DNA of 64,000 nt from JAENVT01 sp963720775 (GCA_963720775.1 CAVRGR010000007.1:310001-374000); one strand, 5' to 3'; shown: positions 8,390-17,752, counted from the first letter of the stretch. Made by a program: numbers and translations. Notes: a model not told the origin generated them from the sequence alone.

Positions 8390-8908
8390 TCAGCGCATCG
8401 ACAGCGCCTCGGGCGTGCCGCTGCTCACCAGCCAACCCTGCTCTTGCATCCGATGCTCGACGAGAACGGCCAGCTGCGAGCGCAGCTCCTGATTCTCCTG
8501 GAGGCATTGGTGCAAAGCGGCCAGCGCCGAAACGAGGTCGCGCTCGACCTTGGCCAATCGCGACGAATCGTCGGCCGACAGGTCGCCGTCGCCGGAGCGG
8601 CGCTCGAGAGCGTCGAGTCGAGTGTTGACCTCGTTGCGCAGCTTCTCTGCCAGACCTATCACGGTCGACTGCGAACGGTCGAGGTCGGCGCGAGCCTCCA
8701 CCTTGACGGCCTCCGAATCCTGCTTGGCGATCGTCGCATACGCAGCCATCGAGGTGTACTGCGACAGAACCTGCTGCTCGAGCTTGACGAGGCGGTTGCG
8801 AAACTCGACTGCTACAGCGGTACCCGTCTCCGCGTGCTCCTCCGGCAGGAAGGGCTCCAGCAGCTCATCCAGTACCGTCCAGCTCTTGTCGTTGCGTCGC
8901 ATCGTCAT
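8390..8908 (-). CDS. Coiled-coil protein of unknown function
   Basis: 172 residues, rich in Glu, Gln, Arg and Ala with heptad-like hydrophobic spacing across residues about 35-160; no signal peptide or membrane segment. I do not recognise a family. It is convergent with the epimerase gene and divergent from the prepilin gene. It may belong with the pilus locus, since another long coiled-coil protein lies at the other end of that locus. Alternative start Met3 (8902). Confidence 0.7.
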   Translation of the reverse strand: MTMRRNDKSWTVLDELLEPFLPEEHAETGTAVAVEFRNRLVKLEQQVLSQYTSMAAYATIAKQDSEAVKVEARADLDRSQSTVIGLAEKLRNEVNTRLDALERRSGDGDLSADDSSRLAKVERDLVSALAALHQCLQENQELRSQLAVLVEHRMQEQGWLVSSGTPEALSMR

Positions 8909-9125
8909 CCTTCTTCGCCATGGGTATCCACACGGGGATCTACATCACCTATCGGTACACCCGAGGTCCGACTTGACTGTTGAAGCCCGATGGGCTTGAG
9001 AAAGGCTTGCGAATATTCCGCTCAAGGAGCCCGTTGGTCGCTCCGATCATCTAGTTGCGCTTGCGGGATGATCCAAAGGCGTTCACAACGTGGATTGACA
9101 CCCTGAGAGCGGGAGGAACGCAACT

Positions 9126-9485
9126 ATGGAAAACCACATCGAAGAGAGCAAGCAAGACAAGGGCTTCACGCTCGTTGAACTGCTGATCGTCATCGTCATC
9201 CTGGGCATCTTGGCCACCGTCACGGTGTTCGCGGTGACCGGCATCACCAACAAGGGCAAGACCAGCGCTTGCCAGTCCGATGCCAAGACCATCCAGACGG
9301 CCGAAGAGGCGTACAGCGCCAACAACGGCGTGTACACCGCCACCCAGTCGGATCTCGTCGGCGCCGGCCTGCTGCACGCGGCATCGACCAAGTTCACGAT
9401 CGCCCTCACGGGTGGCAGCGGAACCATCGCCAGCTACCAGCTTTCTGGCGTCGTCGGTGGCGATTGCGAAGGCATGACGTTCTGA
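9126..9485 (+). CDS. Type IV prepilin-like protein (major pilin candidate)
   Basis: 119 residues. Short charged leader ending in K-G, then F-T-L-V-E-L-L-I-V-I-V: prepilin peptidase should cut between G13 and F14, leaving E18 as the conserved Glu5. A single N-terminal helix is followed by a small C-terminal head with two cysteines (C56 region and near the end) that could form the pilin disulphide. GGGAGG at 9111-9116 is a strong ribosome binding site nine bases before the ATG, and a strong intrinsic terminator follows, as expected for an abundantly made single-gene transcript. It heads the pilus locus. Confidence 0.93.
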   Translation: MENHIEESKQDKGFTLVELLIVIVILGILATVTVFAVTGITNKGKTSACQSDAKTIQTAEEAYSANNGVYTATQSDLVGAGLLHAASTKFTIALTGGSGTIASYQLSGVVGGDCEGMTF

Positions 9486-9508
9486 TCCTCGGATCAGTCA
9501 CAGTCTGA

Positions 9509-9544
9509 GGAGCCGGGCCTTCGGGCCCGGCTCCCTCGCGTTTT
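9509..9544 (+). terminator. Intrinsic terminator of the prepilin gene
   Basis: GGAGCCGGGCC (9509-9519), loop TTCG, GGCCCGGCTCC (9524-9534): an 11-bp perfect stem with a UUCG tetraloop, followed by CTCGCGTTTT. It begins 23 bases after the prepilin stop and separates it from the downstream membrane-protein gene. Confidence 0.85.
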
Positions 9545-9578
9545 GCCGGGAAGCCACAACCCGCGATAGGACCGCGGC

Positions 9579-10664
9579 GTGCAACTGGACCACCCTCTGG
9601 AGCGCGTCGTCCAGTGGCGCTACGCCATCATCATCTTCGTCTCGATCGAAGCTGGGATCGTCTCGGGTGGCAGGGGCGACTGGGACCAGTTCGTCGACGC
9701 CGGCAGGGCGATGTTCGGTTCGGCAGGGCTGCACGTCTACGTCCTCCATCACGACGTGCAGACCGGCCCACTGTCGCTGTTCCTCGCCTGGCTCTTCGCG
9801 CACACACCGCGCGACGGTTTCGTCGTCGCCGCGGTGATCAGCGCAGCCCTGGGGGTCGTCGTCGTTCGGCTGCAGGAGCTGTCGACCCGGACGCGGCGCG
9901 GTGTGATCCCATTCGAGATCATGGTGTTGGTCGGTGGATGCCTGACCGCTTTCACCTGGGCCAAGCTCGGCGGCTATGGACACCTCGACGACGCCATCAC
10001 GCTCACGGCCGCGGTCGTGGCCCTCTGCGAGATACGTGCCGGCCGCTCGCGCGTCGCAGCTCTGGCGATAGGAATCGGCATCGCTGCAAAGCCATGGGGA
10101 ATCATCTTTCTGCCACTCACGCTGGCGACAAGACCGAGGGACCTCCGGGCACCGCTTGTCACCGCTCTTGTCGCTGCCACAGCGTGGCTGCCCTTCATCG
10201 TCGGCGCACCCGATTCGCTGAAGGCGCTACGCCCCACCGTCGAGCTCGCACCCGATTCGGTGCTTGCCGTGTTCGGCCTGACGAACGATTCGATGCCCGG
10301 ATGGCTACGAGTTGCCCAACTGCTGGCCTGCCTCGCGGTTGCCTCGATCCTGGTGCTCAGCCACAAACCGGAGTCGGCCATCGCAGCGGCAATCGCCGTG
10401 CGCATCGCTACCGACCCAGCCACGTGGAGCTACTACACGCCGGGGCTAGTGGTCGGTGTACTGGTTTGGGACCTGCTCGATCGGCGCCGGTTCCCTTGGT
10501 TCACCATGGCCGTCGCCGTCGGCTTGGCGCCGACCTGGCTGGTGCCTTCGGAGACCGCTCGGGGGTTGATGCGTCTCGCGGTGACAGCGTTGGTCGTCGT
10601 CGTCGCGTTCGTCAGAGCGCCGGCAGCCGCGCCGGACCGGCTCGAGACCGCACCGGTGACCTAG
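9579..10664 (+). CDS. Polytopic membrane protein, GT-C/GT87-like glycosyltransferase candidate
   Basis: 361 residues starting at GTG 9579. About nine to ten hydrophobic helices, an early luminal acidic residue (G-D-W-D-Q-F), a K-P-W-G motif and a later W-S-Y-Y-T-P segment are reminiscent of polyprenol-phosphate-dependent GT-C enzymes such as GT87 mannosyltransferases. Assignment is by architecture, not by clear motif, so the donor and acceptor are unknown. It lies between the prepilin and the pilus ATPases. Pilin or surface glycan glycosylation is a possible role. Its stop codon directly abuts that of the convergent gene at 10665. Confidence 0.6.
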   Translation: MQLDHPLERVVQWRYAIIIFVSIEAGIVSGGRGDWDQFVDAGRAMFGSAGLHVYVLHHDVQTGPLSLFLAWLFAHTPRDGFVVAAVISAALGVVVVRLQELSTRTRRGVIPFEIMVLVGGCLTAFTWAKLGGYGHLDDAITLTAAVVALCEIRAGRSRVAALAIGIGIAAKPWGIIFLPLTLATRPRDLRAPLVTALVAATAWLPFIVGAPDSLKALRPTVELAPDSVLAVFGLTNDSMPGWLRVAQLLACLAVASILVLSHKPESAIAAAIAVRIATDPATWSYYTPGLVVGVLVWDLLDRRRFPWFTMAVAVGLAPTWLVPSETARGLMRLAVTALVVVVAFVRAPAAAPDRLETAPVT

Positions 10665-11384
10665 CTAGCGCACCAGCTCCATGCGCATGCCCATGTCGTC
10701 CCACGTCGGGTCGGCCGGCAGGCGACTCATGGCCCGGCCGGCGGCACGACGCGCAGTCCACACCAGCGCGCAGGCCTGCATGAGATGCACCTGGCCCGCA
10801 CCCGCCGGGGGCACTCGCATGATGACGTCTTCGACGCCGGGGAGCTTGTCGCGGATGAGGTGCATCCGTTCGACGACGCCCTCTTGGTGATACGGCGACG
10901 TGGTCAAGGGAACGTCACCATTGAGGTTCGTGAAGCTGAGATCCGGGTGTGCCGCGAAGAACGTTCGCTGGTGGAACGGCTGGAAGTCGCGCTCGGCTTC
11001 TCGCCACCACCGGAACCGGCGGAAGTCGTCGCCGGTCAACCATGGCTCGATCTGGCGTGCTTCGTCCCTGGTCTTGGCCCTTAGGGCCGCACGCGAAGGC
11101 ATCGGCTTGATGCCCACGATGCGAGGCCAGCCAACCATCTCGCGAGCCTCGATCTCGCACGGCCGGTACGGACCGTGAGGGAACTCGTAGAAACCGACTG
11201 GGGCATAGATGGCCGCTGCCTCGAACTTCGGCTTGTACTCGAGAGCGTCCAACAGGGTGCGGACGACTTCCGGCTCCTCGGCATTGACCGTCACGCCGGC
11301 TAGACGCGCCGGCACGATCAGCCAGCCGCCCGGACACGGCACGATGCCACCAAGGGTCTTGTACGGAAGTTTGGAGGCAACCAT
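10665..11384 (-). CDS. DUF429-like protein with missing catalytic acids
   Basis: 239 residues. The order of conserved blocks matches DUF429 (RNase H-like fold): C-P-G-G-W (17-21), A-P-V-G-F (61-65), R-P-C-E-I-E-A-R (74-81), the P-S-R segment, H-P-D-L-S-F followed by L-N-G-D, and a C-terminal helix. In typical members the first block is G-V-D-G-C-x-G-G-W and the second I-D-x-P-I-G; here the acidic positions are V15 (G-I-V-P-C) and Y60 (A-I-Y-A-P). The protein may therefore not be a nuclease. It is 12 bases upstream of the pilT stop in the same direction. Confidence 0.55.
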   Translation of the reverse strand: MVASKLPYKTLGGIVPCPGGWLIVPARLAGVTVNAEEPEVVRTLLDALEYKPKFEAAAIYAPVGFYEFPHGPYRPCEIEAREMVGWPRIVGIKPMPSRAALRAKTRDEARQIEPWLTGDDFRRFRWWREAERDFQPFHQRTFFAAHPDLSFTNLNGDVPLTTSPYHQEGVVERMHLIRDKLPGVEDVIMRVPPAGAGQVHLMQACALVWTARRAAGRAMSRLPADPTWDDMGMRMELVR

Positions 11385-11396
11385 CGGCGTCGCTCG

Positions 11397-12548
11397 TCAG
11401 ACGCCGACGAGCTGCCCGGAACCCGTCGACGCTGCTTGGCCGGCGGCGACCGTCGCCTGCGCTTGCAGCTGCGAACGTTGCGTCGCTGCCTGCGCCATGA
11501 TCTCCTTGGGAAAGGCGCTCACGCTGGCAGCTACGTCGAAGCTGATGATTCCGCTGGCCACGAGGCGGGCGAGGTCCATCTCGATCGTCTGCATGCCCTC
11601 TTGCTGGCCGGAGATCATCGTGTTGCGCAGCTGACGGCTCTTGCCTTCACGCAGCAGGTTGCGCACGGCGTCGTTGGCCACCAGAACCTCGTAGGCGGCG
11701 ACTCGGCCCCCGCCCTCTGCGGGCAGCAGTCGCTGACTGACCACGCCTTGCAGCGAGCCGGCGAGCATCATCTGGATCTGGTCGCGGCGCTCGGAGGGGA
11801 ACACGTCGACGATACGGTCGAGAGCCTGTGAGGCGTCGTTGGTGTGCAACGTGGCGAACACCAGGTGACCGGTCTCGGCGAGCGTCAGTGTGATGGCGAT
11901 CGAGTCGAGATCGCGCATTTCACCGAGGAGGATGACGTCGGGGTCCTCACGCAGTGCGCTACGCAAGCCATCGGTGAAGCTCTGCACGTCGGTACCGACC
12001 TCGCGCTGGTTCACCATCGACATCTTGTGACTGTGGAGGTACTCGACGGGATCTTCGATGGTGAGGATGTGCAACGGCTTGGTGGCATTGATCCGGTCGA
12101 TCATCGCCGCCAACGTGGTGCTCTTGCCGGAGCCCGTGGGGCCCACGACGAGTACCAGGCCGTAGGGCTTGTTCAGCAGATCGGTGGCCGCGGTGGGGGC
12201 GCCCAGCTCTTCGAGCGAACGAACTCGGTAGGGCACGACGCGCATGGCCAGTGCATACGTGTTGCGCTGCTTGAAGGCGTTGGCACGGAACCGCCCGATG
12301 CCCTCGATGCCGAACGAGAAGTCGACCTGTTGCACCTCGTCGAGCTCCTTGCGCTGGAAGTCCTCGAGCAGTGAGTGCACGATGCGCTCGGTTTCGGTCG
12401 GCGTGAGGACGTGCACGCCCTCGAAGGGCACCAACACGCCGTCTCGGCGCGCTGTCGGCGGACGGCCGACGGAGAGGTGCAAGTCACTTGCCCCGGCCGC
12501 GACTGTCGCTTGCAGCAATGTGACCAACATCTGGTCTGGATTGAACAT
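11397..12548 (-). CDS. pilT: Type IV pilus retraction ATPase PilT
   Basis: 383 residues. Hexameric ATPase that disassembles the pilus. Seen: N-terminal PAS-like A-S-D-L-H-L segment, Walker A GPTGSGKS (136-143), the Asp-box 'DPDVILLGEMRD', His-box T-G-H-L-V-F-A-T-L-H-T, and the PilT-specific C-terminal signatures A-V-R-N-L-L-R-E-G-K and G-M-Q-T-I-E. These last two separate PilT from PilB. It is divergent from pilD with 51 bases between starts. Confidence 0.95.
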   Translation of the reverse strand: MFNPDQMLVTLLQATVAAGASDLHLSVGRPPTARRDGVLVPFEGVHVLTPTETERIVHSLLEDFQRKELDEVQQVDFSFGIEGIGRFRANAFKQRNTYALAMRVVPYRVRSLEELGAPTAATDLLNKPYGLVLVVGPTGSGKSTTLAAMIDRINATKPLHILTIEDPVEYLHSHKMSMVNQREVGTDVQSFTDGLRSALREDPDVILLGEMRDLDSIAITLTLAETGHLVFATLHTNDASQALDRIVDVFPSERRDQIQMMLAGSLQGVVSQRLLPAEGGGRVAAYEVLVANDAVRNLLREGKSRQLRNTMISGQQEGMQTIEMDLARLVASGIISFDVAASVSAFPKEIMAQAATQRSQLQAQATVAAGQAASTGSGQLVGV

Positions 12549-12599
12549 CGGACTAGCCTCCCGTGTTGCCCGCCGCCCCGAGGAGTGGCTCTACTACTT

Positions 12600-13364
12600 A
12601 TGACGATTGCTATCTCCGCCGCGTACGGCTTGTTGCTGGGTTCGTTCCTCACCGTGGTTGTCGATCGTGTGCCCCGCGGCGCATCGATCGTGTCTCCTGG
12701 TTCGGCATGCGGAAACTGCGGCCTGCGCCTTGGCTTCCGAGATCTGGTTCCAGTGTTCAGCTGGCTCGCATTGCGAGGCAGATGCCGCCGGTGTCATACG
12801 AGTATCGGCATCGAACCGCTGATCCTTGAGTTGGTAACCAGCCTGCTCTTCGGATTGTTCGCTTGGAAGTTCGGGCTCGATTGGGCGCTTCCGGCGTTCT
12901 GTGCGCTCGGTGTCGGCCTGGTCGGTCTCAGCTGGATCGACCTGCGCACCAAGCGGCTGCCCCGCCAGATCATCTATGTGACAGCGGCCATCGGTGTTCC
13001 ATTGCTGTGCCTTGCCGCGCTCGTGCGTCACGAGCCGCGCCGGATGTGGATGATGCTTCTCGGCGCCGGGATCGCGCTGGCGTTCATGGGCATCGTCTAC
13101 GTGGCCAGTCGTGGTGGCATGGGCGACGGCGACGTTCGCCTGTCGCCCTTGCTCGGCGCCTACCTCGGGTGGCTCAACCCGGGCTTCGTGGGCGTCGGTC
13201 TGTTCCTCGGTTTCTTCGCCGGCGCGGTCGTCGGTGTGGCGATGATGGCCGCCGGCCGCGCCGGCCGCAAGACCGCCGTGCCGTTCGGACCGTTCCTCGC
13301 GCTCGGAACGATCGTCGCCGTGTTCATCGGTCAGCGGTGCATCGACGTCTTCATGCGCCGCTGA
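12600..13364 (+). CDS. pilD: Prepilin peptidase / N-methyltransferase
   Basis: 254 residues; cleaves prepilins after Gly and methylates the new N-terminus. ATG 12600 is chosen because the longer open frame upstream runs through the pilT start region and lacks family similarity. Seen: N-terminal methyltransferase part with G-S-F-L-T-V-V-x-D-R and four zinc cysteines C37, C40, C62 and C65; peptidase aspartates D114 (S-W-I-D) and D178 in the GxGD motif (G-D-G-D-V-R-L); about seven membrane helices. Full length and apparently active. It serves the prepilin at 9126. Confidence 0.94.
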   Translation: MTIAISAAYGLLLGSFLTVVVDRVPRGASIVSPGSACGNCGLRLGFRDLVPVFSWLALRGRCRRCHTSIGIEPLILELVTSLLFGLFAWKFGLDWALPAFCALGVGLVGLSWIDLRTKRLPRQIIYVTAAIGVPLLCLAALVRHEPRRMWMMLLGAGIALAFMGIVYVASRGGMGDGDVRLSPLLGAYLGWLNPGFVGVGLFLGFFAGAVVGVAMMAAGRAGRKTAVPFGPFLALGTIVAVFIGQRCIDVFMRR

Positions 13365-13380
13365 CCGACAAGGGTGCCTG

Positions 13381-14592
13381 TCAGGTCGCGCCCTTCGCTC
13401 CGTCGAGGACTCCGTACATCGCTTGGACGAGGGCGACCGCAACGAATCCGACGATGAGGCCGACGAAGATGATCATGATCGGCTCGAACATCGTCGTGAA
13501 CTTCTTGATCCGGCTTTCGAGCTCACGGTCGAAGTACAAGCTGGCGACCTCCAACTGCTGGTCGAGCGTTCCTGTCTCTTCGCCCACCTTGAACATCTGC
13601 TTGGCAGCTCCGGGGAACAGCTCGGTCGCGGCCAACGGCTTGGCGAACCCGCCACCTTCGACCATCTCGACCTGAGCAAGCTCGAGCCGCTCACGGAACA
13701 CCGAGTTGCTCGTCGACTCGGTGGTGGTCTTCATGCCATCAGGGAGGGGCACCCCTGCTTTGACCATGGCCCCCAGGATGCGGCAGAACCGCTCGAGGAT
13801 GGCGTACTCGACGATGCCCTTCACGACCGGGATTCGTAGCACCAACCTGTCTTTGACAAGTCGTCCGCTGTCGGTCTTGAACAACCAGTACATCACTCCC
13901 ATGAATGAGCAGAAGCAGCTGAACGGGATGTACCACAGGGTGCTGAAGAGGGTGGCGATGAAGAGCAGGCTGCGAGTTGTCAGCGGCAGGTCGGCGTTCA
14001 ACTCGGCGAACAACGGCTTGAACTGGGGCAGCACGTAGCCCGCCAGGATCACGACCGTGACCATCGCCATCGACATGACGACGCCCGGATAGGAAAGTGC
14101 CGACACGACCTTCGATCGAGTCTCCAGTTCGCGCTCGAGGTACCCCGCCAGACTCTCCAGGGTTCCGTCGAGGTTGCCGGTGAGCTCGGCCGACTGCATG
14201 ATGCCGATGTAGTAGTTCGGGAACGCCTCGGGGTGCTTGCCGGCAACCTCCGAGAGGGTGCCGCCGTTCCTCAGGTCGTCGACCATCATCGTGATCGTGC
14301 GCTGCAACGCGACGTCCTCGGTCTCGTCGCCGATGATCTCCATCGCCTCGGTGATCGGAATGCCGGCCTTGACGAACACTGCGAGCTGGCGTGTGAAGTG
14401 CATCAGCTCCTTCTTCTTGACCTTCTCCTTCGTCAGCTCGAAGTCGAGCGCGCCGCGCTTCTCCTGGATCTTCACCGGGTACAGGTTCTGATCGAGCAAG
14501 GAGGCGCGCGCGTCGCCGATGGTGTCAGCTTTCGTGACTCCTTCGACCGAAGTACCGCTGGCGTCGATGGCTGCGTATGCAAACCTTGGCAT
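13381..14592 (-). CDS. pilC: Type IV pilus inner-membrane platform protein PilC
   Basis: 403 residues with two T2SF (GspF) domains at roughly 70-195 and 270-395, each followed by membrane helices; the N-terminus starts M-P-R-F-A-Y-x-A-x-D as in PilC/GspF. Conserved 'K-A-G-I-P-I-T-E-A' and 'K-A-G-V-P-L-P-D-G' loops mark the two repeats. It anchors PilB and PilT at the membrane. Fourteen bases separate its start from the pilB stop, so pilB-pilC are likely cotranscribed. Confidence 0.95.
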   Translation of the reverse strand: MPRFAYAAIDASGTSVEGVTKADTIGDARASLLDQNLYPVKIQEKRGALDFELTKEKVKKKELMHFTRQLAVFVKAGIPITEAMEIIGDETEDVALQRTITMMVDDLRNGGTLSEVAGKHPEAFPNYYIGIMQSAELTGNLDGTLESLAGYLERELETRSKVVSALSYPGVVMSMAMVTVVILAGYVLPQFKPLFAELNADLPLTTRSLLFIATLFSTLWYIPFSCFCSFMGVMYWLFKTDSGRLVKDRLVLRIPVVKGIVEYAILERFCRILGAMVKAGVPLPDGMKTTTESTSNSVFRERLELAQVEMVEGGGFAKPLAATELFPGAAKQMFKVGEETGTLDQQLEVASLYFDRELESRIKKFTTMFEPIMIIFVGLIVGFVAVALVQAMYGVLDGAKGAT

Positions 14593-14606
14593 TTCGTGGC
14601 TCCTAG

Positions 14607-16385
14607 CTAGCTGGCGTAGAGGGTCTTGATGACTTCTGGAACGGTGGTGACGTCGTTCTCGACCAACGCCATGCCTTCACGCAACATCGTGCGCATGCCT
14701 TGGGCGACGGCGAGCCGACGGAGCTCTTCTGTGGTGGCCCAGCCGACGATCAGGCGGCGGAGCTCGGGAGTGATGCGCAACAGCTCGTACACACCGATGC
14801 GGTCCCGATAGCCGGTGCCGGCGCAGTAGTTGCACCCGGCGCCGTGGAAGAACTGCGACTTGTCGCTGCCACCACTGTGCTGCCGGAATGCGGCGAGCTC
14901 GTCGGCGCCCGGCGTGTACGGCTCTTTGCAGGAGTCGCAGATCCGGCGCAGCAGACGCTGGCCGATCACGCCGACCACGGCCGAGGCGATGAGGAAGGCC
15001 TCGATGCCCATGTCGAGGAAGCGGTGGAGCGCGGCGACGCTGTCGGTGCCGTGCAACGACGACAACACGAAGTGACCGGTGAGAGCAGACTGAACGGCGA
15101 TACGCGCTGTATCGGCATCTCTGATCTCACCTACAAGGATCACGTCAGGGTCTTGACGAAGAATTGCCTTGAGGCCTGTGGCGAACGTGAGCCCCGCCTG
15201 CTCGTTGGTCTGGATCTGGTTGATCCCCGGGAACACGTACTCGACCGGATCCTCGACCGTGGTCACGTTGGTACCCGTCGAGTTGACCTCGAGCAGTGAC
15301 GCGTACAGCGTGGTGGTCTTACCGGCACCAGTCGGGCCGGCGCAGATCACCATGCCGAACGGCGAGTGGATCATCTTCGAGTAGTGCAGGTAGGTCTCGC
15401 GAGGGAAGCCGAGCTCTGACAACCCGATCATCGAACGACTCTTGTCGAGGATTCGCATGACGATCTTCTCGCCGAACACGGTCGCCACGCTGGCGACGCG
15501 GACGTCGACTTCTTTTCCGTCGACGACGGTGGAGAACTGTCCGTCTTGCGGCTTGCGCTTCTCGACGATGTTCATGCCGCTCATGATCTTCAGGCGACTG
15601 CTGAGCGCGGGGTGCACGCTGATCGGCAGGCTGAACGCTTCGACGAGGTGACCGTCGATTCGGAAGCGGATGCGCAGCCTCTCGTCGAGCGGTTCGACGT
15701 GGATGTCGGACGTCCGGTCGCGAAGCGCCTGACTGACGATGCGGCTGACCAACTGGATGATCGGAGCCTGATCGTCGAGGCTCACCTCGGCCGCGGCCGC
15801 GGCAACCTTGCTCTGATCGTCACCGACCTCGAAGTTCTTGACCAAGCGTTCGATCTCGTCGTTGGCGCGGTAGGTGCGGTCGATGAACGTTCGAATCGTC
15901 GCCGGGTCGGCCACGTTCCAGCGTACGGGCCGTCCAGCCGCAGCCTCCACTGCCGCGCGGCGAGCCGGGCTCGGATCGGCGCCAATGACGACGAGTACTC
16001 CATCCTCATCCGCGATCGGAATCACACAATGAGCTCGAACGATCTTTTCGTCGAGGAGTCCTTTGGAGTTCTCGGGCAGCGTGATCGACTTCGAATCGAG
16101 CTCGTCGACCCCAGTGACCTCGGCAATTGCCGTCGTCAGCTCGGCACGACCGACACCGAAGCGGCCGAGCACGATGTCGGCGAACTGCAGCAGGTCACCG
16201 TTGGCGGCCGATAGGGCGATCGCCAGGTTCTCGACCGCGAGCTGCTCACCGTCGACCAACAGCTGACCGACGCGCATGCATTCGGCCGCGGCCTCACCGA
16301 CAGCCGCGACTGCCGGCGTCGGTGGCGCCGGCGGCGAGAACGCTGGTGCCGCTGTAGGTTCGATCTTCTTCGTGAATAGTGCCAT
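14607..16385 (-). CDS. pilB: Type IV pilus assembly ATPase PilB
   Basis: 592 residues. Polymerising ATPase. Seen: N-terminal MshEN/GspE-N domain (about 30-170), Walker A GPTGAGKT (350-357), Asp box 'RQDPDVILVGEIRD', His box 'TGHFVLSSLH', and a C-terminal zinc site formed by C-D-S-C and C-N-Y-C pairs, diagnostic for PilB/GspE over PilT. The MshEN-like N-domain of some family members binds c-di-GMP, but I cannot confirm the binding residues here. It is the first gene of pilB-pilC on the minus strand, with the coiled-coil gene just upstream. Confidence 0.95.
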   Translation of the reverse strand: MALFTKKIEPTAAPAFSPPAPPTPAVAAVGEAAAECMRVGQLLVDGEQLAVENLAIALSAANGDLLQFADIVLGRFGVGRAELTTAIAEVTGVDELDSKSITLPENSKGLLDEKIVRAHCVIPIADEDGVLVVIGADPSPARRAAVEAAAGRPVRWNVADPATIRTFIDRTYRANDEIERLVKNFEVGDDQSKVAAAAAEVSLDDQAPIIQLVSRIVSQALRDRTSDIHVEPLDERLRIRFRIDGHLVEAFSLPISVHPALSSRLKIMSGMNIVEKRKPQDGQFSTVVDGKEVDVRVASVATVFGEKIVMRILDKSRSMIGLSELGFPRETYLHYSKMIHSPFGMVICAGPTGAGKTTTLYASLLEVNSTGTNVTTVEDPVEYVFPGINQIQTNEQAGLTFATGLKAILRQDPDVILVGEIRDADTARIAVQSALTGHFVLSSLHGTDSVAALHRFLDMGIEAFLIASAVVGVIGQRLLRRICDSCKEPYTPGADELAAFRQHSGGSDKSQFFHGAGCNYCAGTGYRDRIGVYELLRITPELRRLIVGWATTEELRRLAVAQGMRTMLREGMALVENDVTTVPEVIKTLYAS

Positions 16386-16427
16386 TGTGCCCGTCTCCCG
16401 CCGAGTGGGGGCGTAGACAGCTACACG

Positions 16428-17696
16428 TCAGTACGACGAGTAGCTGTGCTCCGATGAGTTGTCGTTGCTGCTGGACGGCAGCGTGGGGGTTGTGCTCGGA
16501 GACGGGAACCCGCCGCCCGATGCCGATTCGACCTTGCGGACGAACTGATTGGGATCGAGTTCGAGCAGCGCCCGCTCGATCTCTTCGAGCCGCTCGAGCT
16601 GAATGGCCTCGCTGACGTCCATGGTGTCGGTCAGCTGGGCTTCGATCTCCGTCATGCGCAGCGAGGTCGCGTCGAACTTCTCTTCCTGGGCAGCGATGAA
16701 GCGATCGACTTCGATACGAACCAGCATCGCTTCGCCGACGGCGCTCGACAGTTGCTCTTTGACTGCGTTGATCGCCTCTTCGTCGACCTTGGCGATGTCG
16801 GCAGCCATGATGTCCATTCGCTCGCCGGACTCGAGCAACGACGCCTCGAGGTCGACGATCCGCTTCGAGAGCGCGCCCATCGCGTCGTCGAACCCGCCGC
16901 CGAGCCGACCGAGTGACGCCTCGAGGTTGGCCAGCTTCACACCGTTGTGCTCGTTGATCCGTTCTTCCATGGCCAGGGCCCGATCGACCATCTTCATGTC
17001 GATCGTGTCGACTCGCTGCGACAGGATCTGGCTGTGCTCGGCGAGCTGACGAGCCAGGTCCGCGCTCGATTGATCGACGAGCACCCGCACGTCACCGATG
17101 CGCTGGTCGATCATCTTCGATACGACCTGATCGCCGTCGTCCATGCGCTTCGACAGCGCGGCAACTGTCTCGTTGATCGAGGCAACGATTATTGCTGCCT
17201 GTTCGTCGAACCGGCGGCTCGACTTGTGCAGCTCGTCGATCTGGGTCTCGACCGCCGCTGTCTTGCGCTCGAGGTAGTCGCGCAGGCCTTCACTGACTGC
17301 AGCGAACTGCACGAGCGAAGGGAGACCGGCCAACTTGTTGTTGATCGTGGTCAGCGTCTGGTGTTGGTGGTTGGCGAACTCGGCGAGACGCTCCTCCAAC
17401 GCTGCCTGAAGGGCGGACTGGTAGCGGTCGGTCGTCTCCTGGTTGGCGTCGACGCGATCGGTCAACGCCTGCAGTTGCTTGGTGAACTCCGCACGCATCT
17501 CCTGGCGCGCCGCTTCGACCTGCTGGGTCATCGCCGTGACCGACTGCGTCAGCTGGCGTTCGACGGCGCTACCGATGGTCGCGGCGAGGATCTCCGTCGA
17601 GGAGGGTGCCGCGGTCGCCGGTGGGGACGTGGGTGGCTCAGTGGGTGCCGCCAGCGCCCATGCCGGAGTAGTCGGTTGTTCGTTCGCCACGGACAT
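16428..17696 (-). CDS. Long coiled-coil protein next to the pilus genes
   Basis: 422 residues, no signal peptide, no membrane helix. After a Pro/Thr/Ala-rich N-terminus of about 35 residues, residues 40-390 are almost continuous heptad-patterned helix rich in Q, E, D and A; the tail is Ser/Gly/Pro-rich and ends in S-Y-S-S-Y. Family unknown to me. It is 42 bases upstream of pilB in the same direction, so it may be a cytoplasmic scaffold or polarity factor for the pilus machine. That role is inference from position only. Confidence 0.8.
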   Translation of the reverse strand: MSVANEQPTTPAWALAAPTEPPTSPPATAAPSSTEILAATIGSAVERQLTQSVTAMTQQVEAARQEMRAEFTKQLQALTDRVDANQETTDRYQSALQAALEERLAEFANHQHQTLTTINNKLAGLPSLVQFAAVSEGLRDYLERKTAAVETQIDELHKSSRRFDEQAAIIVASINETVAALSKRMDDGDQVVSKMIDQRIGDVRVLVDQSSADLARQLAEHSQILSQRVDTIDMKMVDRALAMEERINEHNGVKLANLEASLGRLGGGFDDAMGALSKRIVDLEASLLESGERMDIMAADIAKVDEEAINAVKEQLSSAVGEAMLVRIEVDRFIAAQEEKFDATSLRMTEIEAQLTDTMDVSEAIQLERLEEIERALLELDPNQFVRKVESASGGGFPSPSTTPTLPSSSNDNSSEHSYSSY

Positions 17697-17752
17697 TGCA
17701 TCGGCCGAACTTGCCCCAATCTTGAGACATCTTTGGCCACTACCGTGGCATC

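Noticed and set aside
9095..9100. TTGACA as -35 box of the prepilin gene
   Set aside because: Only 26 bases before the ATG and the ribosome binding site occupies the place of a -10 element.
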